Notes under the pieces: model-generated
What the model saw: the letters and a program-made list of their open reading frames with translations, nothing else
Database searches by the model: none
What the model was told of the DNA's origin: nothing
Source of the DNA: Halomonas sp. ALS9
GTDB lineage: Bacteria; Pseudomonadota; Gammaproteobacteria; Pseudomonadales; Halomonadaceae
NCBI RefSeq assembly: GCF_001651035.1
Contig: NZ_LXRG01000054.1
Coordinates: forward strand, 1 to 64,000
DNA length: 64,000 nucleotides
Direction of reading: 5' to 3'
Position numbers and translations under genes: made by a program
Shown here: in pieces, positions 60,750-64,000 of the stretch
How positions within the stretch are numbered: position 1 is the stretch's first letter
Layout of the letters: each line of letters starts with the position of its first letter

Positions 60750-60898
60750 CCATTGTTGATCTTGTCTGTTGAGTCGCAGCTATACCTGCGATTCAGCGCT
60801 TTTAAACGGGGATGTTCAGGCACATAAAATAGATTGTGTTTGGCTAGTGATCAGCTAAGATTCGATTGCTAGCCCCCTCTATTTCTGGATATGCCGCC

Positions 60899-61060
60899 AT
60901 GTTGAAAGGTTTGATTGTCTGTTTTGCGGTTTTATTTGTGCAATTGGCGGTACTGCATGTGATTGATGCTCGTCTTTACAACTCTCCTCACGATGCGCGA
61001 CAAACGGCGGTGACCACTGTTACCCCGCATAAAAATGAAAAAGACGAAGAAGAAGCCTAA
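60899..61060 (+). CDS. Small single-TM protein
   Basis: A 53-residue protein with one membrane helix (LIVCFAVLFVQLAVLHVI) and a charged C-terminal tail ending in KNEKDEEEA. The family is not recognised. ATG 60899 begins the hydrophobic segment; a longer frame from 60866 adds 11 residues without a ribosome-binding site. A strong terminator lies 70 bp downstream. Confidence 0.55.
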   Translation: MLKGLIVCFAVLFVQLAVLHVIDARLYNSPHDARQTAVTTVTPHKNEKDEEEA

Positions 61061-61129
61061 AATTAAGTTTTAATTAACCCCACTCGGTTTTCGTAAAGGG
61101 TGGGTTACCGAACAGCTCTGCATCTGAGT

Positions 61130-61166
61130 CGTTAGCGGCGTCCAGCGCCGCTAACGATTTCGTTTT
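61130..61166 (+). terminator. Rho-independent terminator
   Basis: A perfect 11-bp stem CGTTAGCGGCG (61130-61140) / CGCCGCTAACG (61146-61156) with a five-base loop is followed by ATTTCGTTTT. It serves the plus-strand gene ending at 61060. Confidence 0.8.
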
Positions 61167-61182
61167 AAAGCATTTTAAAGCA
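61163..61182. repeat. 10-bp tandem duplication over the dienelactone hydrolase stop
   Basis: TTTTAAAGCA occurs at 61163-61172 and 61173-61182. The second copy contains the minus-strand stop codon (61175-61177). Confidence 0.7.
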
Positions 61183-61933
61183 TTTCATCCAACCAGACGT
61201 TGAAGGCCTCCCAAGAGCGTTGGTCGGCGCGCTCGTGATAAGCATCACTACCGAACACGCTGAAGGCGTGGGGTGCACCGGAATAGATACCTACTTCATA
61301 AGTCACACCAGCGGTCTCTAGCTCCTCCGCCAGAGTAGCAACATCCTCTAAGCTCACAGCGCTATCAGCGCCGCCATGGGCGATAAAAATAGGCGCAGTT
61401 TCACTTGAATATGCCTGGCCGTCGGGCGTTGTTAGTCCACCGTGAAAGCTTGTATAAGCGGCTATGTTGTCGGCTTCGCCGGAGCGGGCGATCTCTAACG
61501 CCACCGCGCCGCCAAAGCAGTAGCCCATAATCACTGTTTGCTCGGCGGCGCCTTGCTCTCGTGCTTGGGCTAAACCACCCAACGTGAGGGCGCGCATTCG
61601 CTCTCTATCTTGATAAAGTCGATTGGTAGCAGCACGCTTATCGTCAACTGCCTGGGGGCGGTTGCCTTCACCATAAAGATCTACGGCGAACACGTCGTAG
61701 CCTTCTTCGGCCAGCATATCGGCGCGCTGGCGCTCATAATCATCCAACCCATCCCAGTCATGAACGATCAGCACACTGCCTTTAGCGTTGTCTTGCGCAG
61801 AAACAAAGTAGCCCTGAAAATTTTCTTCATTTAGTTTGTAGGAAATATCTTCTCCAGCGGGGGAGAAAGCCATGATAGGCAGTGCCAGGGTTAAAAGTGT
61901 TAAGGTGCTGGCAGGCAGTAGAATTTTTTTCAT
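61175..61933 (-). CDS. Dienelactone hydrolase family protein, exported
   Basis: A 252-residue alpha/beta hydrolase with a signal peptide (MKKILLPASTLTLLTLALPI). The nucleophile is the cysteine of GYCFGG, the acid is in HGGADS and the histidine in SGAPHAFSVFG, the Cys-Asp-His triad of the DLH family. DLH enzymes open dienelactone rings, but exported members act on varied esters, so the substrate is open. ATG 61933 starts the signal peptide; the longer frame from 61993 is unlikely. It is divergent from the BI-1 gene. Confidence 0.88.
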   Translation of the reverse strand: MKKILLPASTLTLLTLALPIMAFSPAGEDISYKLNEENFQGYFVSAQDNAKGSVLIVHDWDGLDDYERQRADMLAEEGYDVFAVDLYGEGNRPQAVDDKRAATNRLYQDRERMRALTLGGLAQAREQGAAEQTVIMGYCFGGAVALEIARSGEADNIAAYTSFHGGLTTPDGQAYSSETAPIFIAHGGADSAVSLEDVATLAEELETAGVTYEVGIYSGAPHAFSVFGSDAYHERADQRSWEAFNVWLDEML

Positions 61934-62108
61934 CGTTCTGGTGTCCAAAGAAGTGTTCAACAAGCATAGACAATGATTGTTGAACTGTTTCAACGTTGAA
62001 TAACCATTTAAGAGAATGGCTTTGTAAATTAGACAAAGCCTTGCGTCTGGAACTCGGTGACGGCATTCTTGTCAGTTGTTGGAAATACCATTTAGGGAGC
62101 ATGAATAC

Positions 62109-62789
62109 ATGGCTTACAACGATTTACGTACGGCACATCCTCAGTCGAGCGGCGTTGCTAATAGTGTCAGCACTAACAAGGTGTTGCGTAACACCTACGC
62201 GCTACTGGCAATGACACTGCTGTTCTCAGCAGTCACCGCGGGCGCTGCTGTTGCCATGGGCATCCAGCAAATGAACATCTTCGTGTTCTTGATTGGTGCT
62301 TATGGCTTAATGTTCCTGGTTCACAAAACAGCGAACTCTGCGGCTGGCCTGTTTTCAACTTTCGCCTTTACCGGCTTTATGGGCTTTACGCTTGGGCCGC
62401 TTCTCTCCGCCTACCTGGCCTTGCCTAACGGCGGCGCCTTGATTATGAACGCGCTGGCCATGACAGGTCTGACATTCGTTGGCCTTTCAGCGGTCGCCTT
62501 GACCACCAAGAAAGACTTTGGCTTTTTGAGCAACTTCATTATGGCCGGTTTCATTGTGTTGGTTCTAGCTATTCTGGCTGGGTTCTTCTTCAACATCCCA
62601 GCACTTTCACTGATGGTTTCTGCTGGCTTCGTGCTGTTTTCTTCGGCGGTGATTTTGTATCAAACCAGTGAAATTGTGCACCGCGCTGGCGAAGTAAACT
62701 ATATTCTCGCCACAGTGACTCTCTACGTATCCATCTACAACCTGTTTGTTAGCTTGTTGTCGATTTTGGGTATTATGAGCAACGACTGA
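62109..62789 (+). CDS. Bax inhibitor-1/YccA family membrane protein
   Basis: A 226-residue protein with seven hydrophobic helices and the typical start LRTAHPQSSGVANSVSTNKV followed by NTYALLAMTLLFSAVTAGAA. The last helices carry ASAFVL-like and YVSIYNLFVSLLSILGI segments seen in YccA/YbhL. Bacterial members may conduct Ca2+ or interact with FtsH. ATG 62109 has GGGAG nine bases upstream; the longer frame from 62076 is not supported. A terminator follows. Confidence 0.9.
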   Translation: MAYNDLRTAHPQSSGVANSVSTNKVLRNTYALLAMTLLFSAVTAGAAVAMGIQQMNIFVFLIGAYGLMFLVHKTANSAAGLFSTFAFTGFMGFTLGPLLSAYLALPNGGALIMNALAMTGLTFVGLSAVALTTKKDFGFLSNFIMAGFIVLVLAILAGFFFNIPALSLMVSAGFVLFSSAVILYQTSEIVHRAGEVNYILATVTLYVSIYNLFVSLLSILGIMSND

Positions 62790-62813
62790 TCTAAGTAAGC
62801 GATAGATGATATG

Positions 62814-62844
62814 ACAGGCCCTATTGCTAGGGCCTGTTTTTTTT
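62814..62844 (+). terminator. Terminator after the BI-1 family gene
   Basis: A 10-bp stem ACAGGCCCTA (62814-62823) / TAGGGCCTGT (62828-62837) with a four-base loop is followed by T8. It separates the BI-1 gene from tusDCB. Confidence 0.88.
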
Positions 62845-62866
62845 AGGGTAACCGTAACCAGGTACA

Positions 62867-63262
62867 ATGATGATGCAGTACGGCTTATTAGTAATGGGCG
62901 CACCGTATAGCAGCCCCGCGCCTCACTCTGCATTGCGTTTTGCCCATGCCGTTCTAGCACGCGGGCATCAGATTGCGGGTGTTTTTTTCTATCACGATGG
63001 CGTTCATAATGCCTCATTGCTGATGGCTCCCCCCCAGGATGAACTTAATCTTAGAGAGGCCTGGATTGAACTGAATCAACAGCATGCGGTTCAGTTAGAT
63101 GTCTGTATTGCTGCCGCGTTGCGGCGCGGATTAATGAGTGAGTCGGAAGCGCATCGGCATGGCAAGCAAGCCTTTAATATAGCGCCTCCCTTTGAGTTGA
63201 CCGGGCTAGGTCAATTGCTTGAGCTCCAGCAACGCGCTGATCGCTTAATTACCTTTGCTTAA
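62867..63262 (+). CDS. tusD: Sulfurtransferase subunit TusD
   Basis: A 131-residue DsrE-fold protein of the TusBCD complex, which passes sulfur from TusA to TusE for 2-thiouridine in tRNA. The active cysteine is in QLDVCIAAALRRGL (C80), and the opening GLLVMGAPYSSPAPHSALRF is typical. Three ATG codons in a row (62867, 62870, 62873) make the exact start uncertain. The stop lies 10 bp before the tusC start, whose ribosome-binding site it overlaps. Confidence 0.92.
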   Translation: MMMQYGLLVMGAPYSSPAPHSALRFAHAVLARGHQIAGVFFYHDGVHNASLLMAPPQDELNLREAWIELNQQHAVQLDVCIAAALRRGLMSESEAHRHGKQAFNIAPPFELTGLGQLLELQQRADRLITFA

Positions 63263-63272
63263 AGGAGAGCAA

Positions 63273-63638
63273 ATGCCGACACCTGATGCGCTATTAGTGA
63301 TAATCCGCCATGCGCCCCACAGCTCAAACTGGTTACGTGAAGGGTTAGATGCCGCATTGGTCGCGGGGGCCTTTGGTCAGCCCGTGCATTTGCTATTTAT
63401 GGGGCAGGGTGTAATGGCTCTGCTGAAAGAGCAGGGCAGTGGCGGGCCAGGCCAAAAAGCCACGCTGCCTACTATTGATATGCTGGAAATGTACGATATC
63501 GACAAGCTTTGGGTTTCTGAAGGGGCGCTGCAGAGCTTGCAAATATCCGCCGATTCGCTGGTAGAGAACGCCACCTTGATAGCGGATCAGCAAATACCTG
63601 GGTTATTTCAGCAACACGCCAAAATACTTAATTTTTAA
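63273..63638 (+). CDS. tusC: Sulfurtransferase subunit TusC
   Basis: A 121-residue DsrF-like subunit of TusBCD. Segments IIRHAPHSSNWLREGLDAAL and FGQPVHLLFMGQGVMALL match the family. TusC lacks the catalytic cysteine, as here, and is structural. ATG 63273 has AAAGGAG upstream; the in-frame ATG at 63255 lies within tusD and is less likely. It is followed after 12 bp by tusB. Confidence 0.92.
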   Translation: MPTPDALLVIIRHAPHSSNWLREGLDAALVAGAFGQPVHLLFMGQGVMALLKEQGSGGPGQKATLPTIDMLEMYDIDKLWVSEGALQSLQISADSLVENATLIADQQIPGLFQQHAKILNF

Positions 63639-63650
63639 GGTGAGTGCATT

Positions 63651-63941
63651 ATGATCCTACACATTCTCACCAAAGCGCCTGATAGCAATGCAGCTACCCA
63701 AATGCAGCAGGCGGTAGGGGATCGAGATGCCGTGATGTTAATCGAAGCAGCGGTTATAGCTGCCCTTGATCCTTCGTGGACAGCATGGCAGCAGTGTCAT
63801 GCGCGTATATTTCTATTATCAGAAGACCTTATTGCCCGCGGACTGGCCAGTATTGCCGAAGTCAACGGGTTGCCCACGCTTGAGATGAATGGCTTTGTGG
63901 CACTTACCGAACAGTATGAAAAGGCAGTCACCTGGTACTAA
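63651..63941 (+). CDS. tusB: Sulfurtransferase subunit TusB
   Basis: A 96-residue DsrH-like subunit that completes the TusBCD heterohexamer. MILHILTKAPDSNAATQMQQ and the later LSEDLIARGLA and EMNGFVALTEQYEKAVTW match TusB. GGTGAG precedes the start. It is the third gene in the order D-C-B. Confidence 0.9.
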   Translation: MILHILTKAPDSNAATQMQQAVGDRDAVMLIEAAVIAALDPSWTAWQQCHARIFLLSEDLIARGLASIAEVNGLPTLEMNGFVALTEQYEKAVTWY

Positions 63942-63943
63942 GT

Positions 63944-64000
63944 ATGTCAAAGACAAAAATATACCGTTATCTTGATTTGCAAAATAAGTATCCGCTAGAT
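63944..64000 (+). CDS. Start of an unidentified gene after tusB (partial)
   Basis: ATG 63944, 2 bp after the tusB stop, opens a frame of 19 residues (MSKTKIYRYLDLQNKYPLD) to the window edge. It does not look like TusE, which often follows. The frame is short and may be chance. Confidence 0.35.
   Translation, partial: MSKTKIYRYLDLQNKYPLD

Noticed and set aside
63944-64000. tusE after tusB
   Set aside because: The 19 residues visible do not resemble the TusE/DsrC start.

Overview
The window looks like a chromosomal segment of a halophilic or marine gammaproteobacterium, most likely Halomonadaceae (Halomonas or a relative). This is inferred from the moderately GC-rich gammaproteobacterial gene set, the conserved order mltD-gloB-yafS-rnhA-dnaQ, the TAXI-TRAP importer and the tusDCB genes after a BI-1 family gene. 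No species can be named from the sequence alone.

Layout. (1) 1-9.0 kb: a nitronate monooxygenase gene converges on a six-gene minus-strand operon. The operon codes for a TAXI-type TRAP importer, a shortened FadJ-like protein, two dissimilar acyl-CoA dehydrogenases of the kind that form heteromers, and a crotonase. Together they look like an uptake and beta-oxidation route for an unidentified carboxylic acid. (2) 9-36.8 kb: mostly core genes. These are a SulP permease, a chemoreceptor with a C-terminal sensor, rarD, omega-amidase, rsuA, the yejABEF peptide importer, mltD/gloB/yafS/rnhA/dnaQ/nudC, an SCP2 protein, sohB, an ArsR regulator, prpE, yhhQ with a candidate preQ1 riboswitch, ybfF, an exonuclease/GIY-YIG fusion, an NMT1-like binding protein and a cvrA-like antiporter. 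(3) 36.84-46.1 kb: an accessory island beside tRNA-Ser(TGA). It holds an integrase, a DUF4224 protein, an AT-rich group of membrane proteins including a SLATT-like protein, a phage lysis module (M15 endopeptidase, frameshifted membrane protein, three-TM holin), a secreted cargo protein, and an IS3 element whose orfB is split by an IS110-family element. No phage head, tail or replication genes are present, so this is a prophage remnant or a small island. (4) 46.2-64 kb: a solute-binding protein, a TelA/XpaC pair, an EEP-family membrane protein, a lone ATP-grasp protein, a DUF1538/PII-like/CBS operon, a P-type ATPase, a RCK potassium channel, several small proteins, a dienelactone hydrolase, a BI-1 family protein and tusDCB.

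A recurring feature is short tandem duplication. Four separate loci carry 15-bp repeats that encode pentapeptides, and others have periods of 10, 12, 14, 16 and 18 bp. Several lie on or next to stop codons. The most promising points for follow-up are the low-GC membrane-protein cluster between integrase and lysis genes, the DUF1538/PII/CBS module, the nested IS110 with its probable bridge-RNA region, the candidate preQ1 switch of yhhQ, the degenerate FadJ, and the minisatellites.
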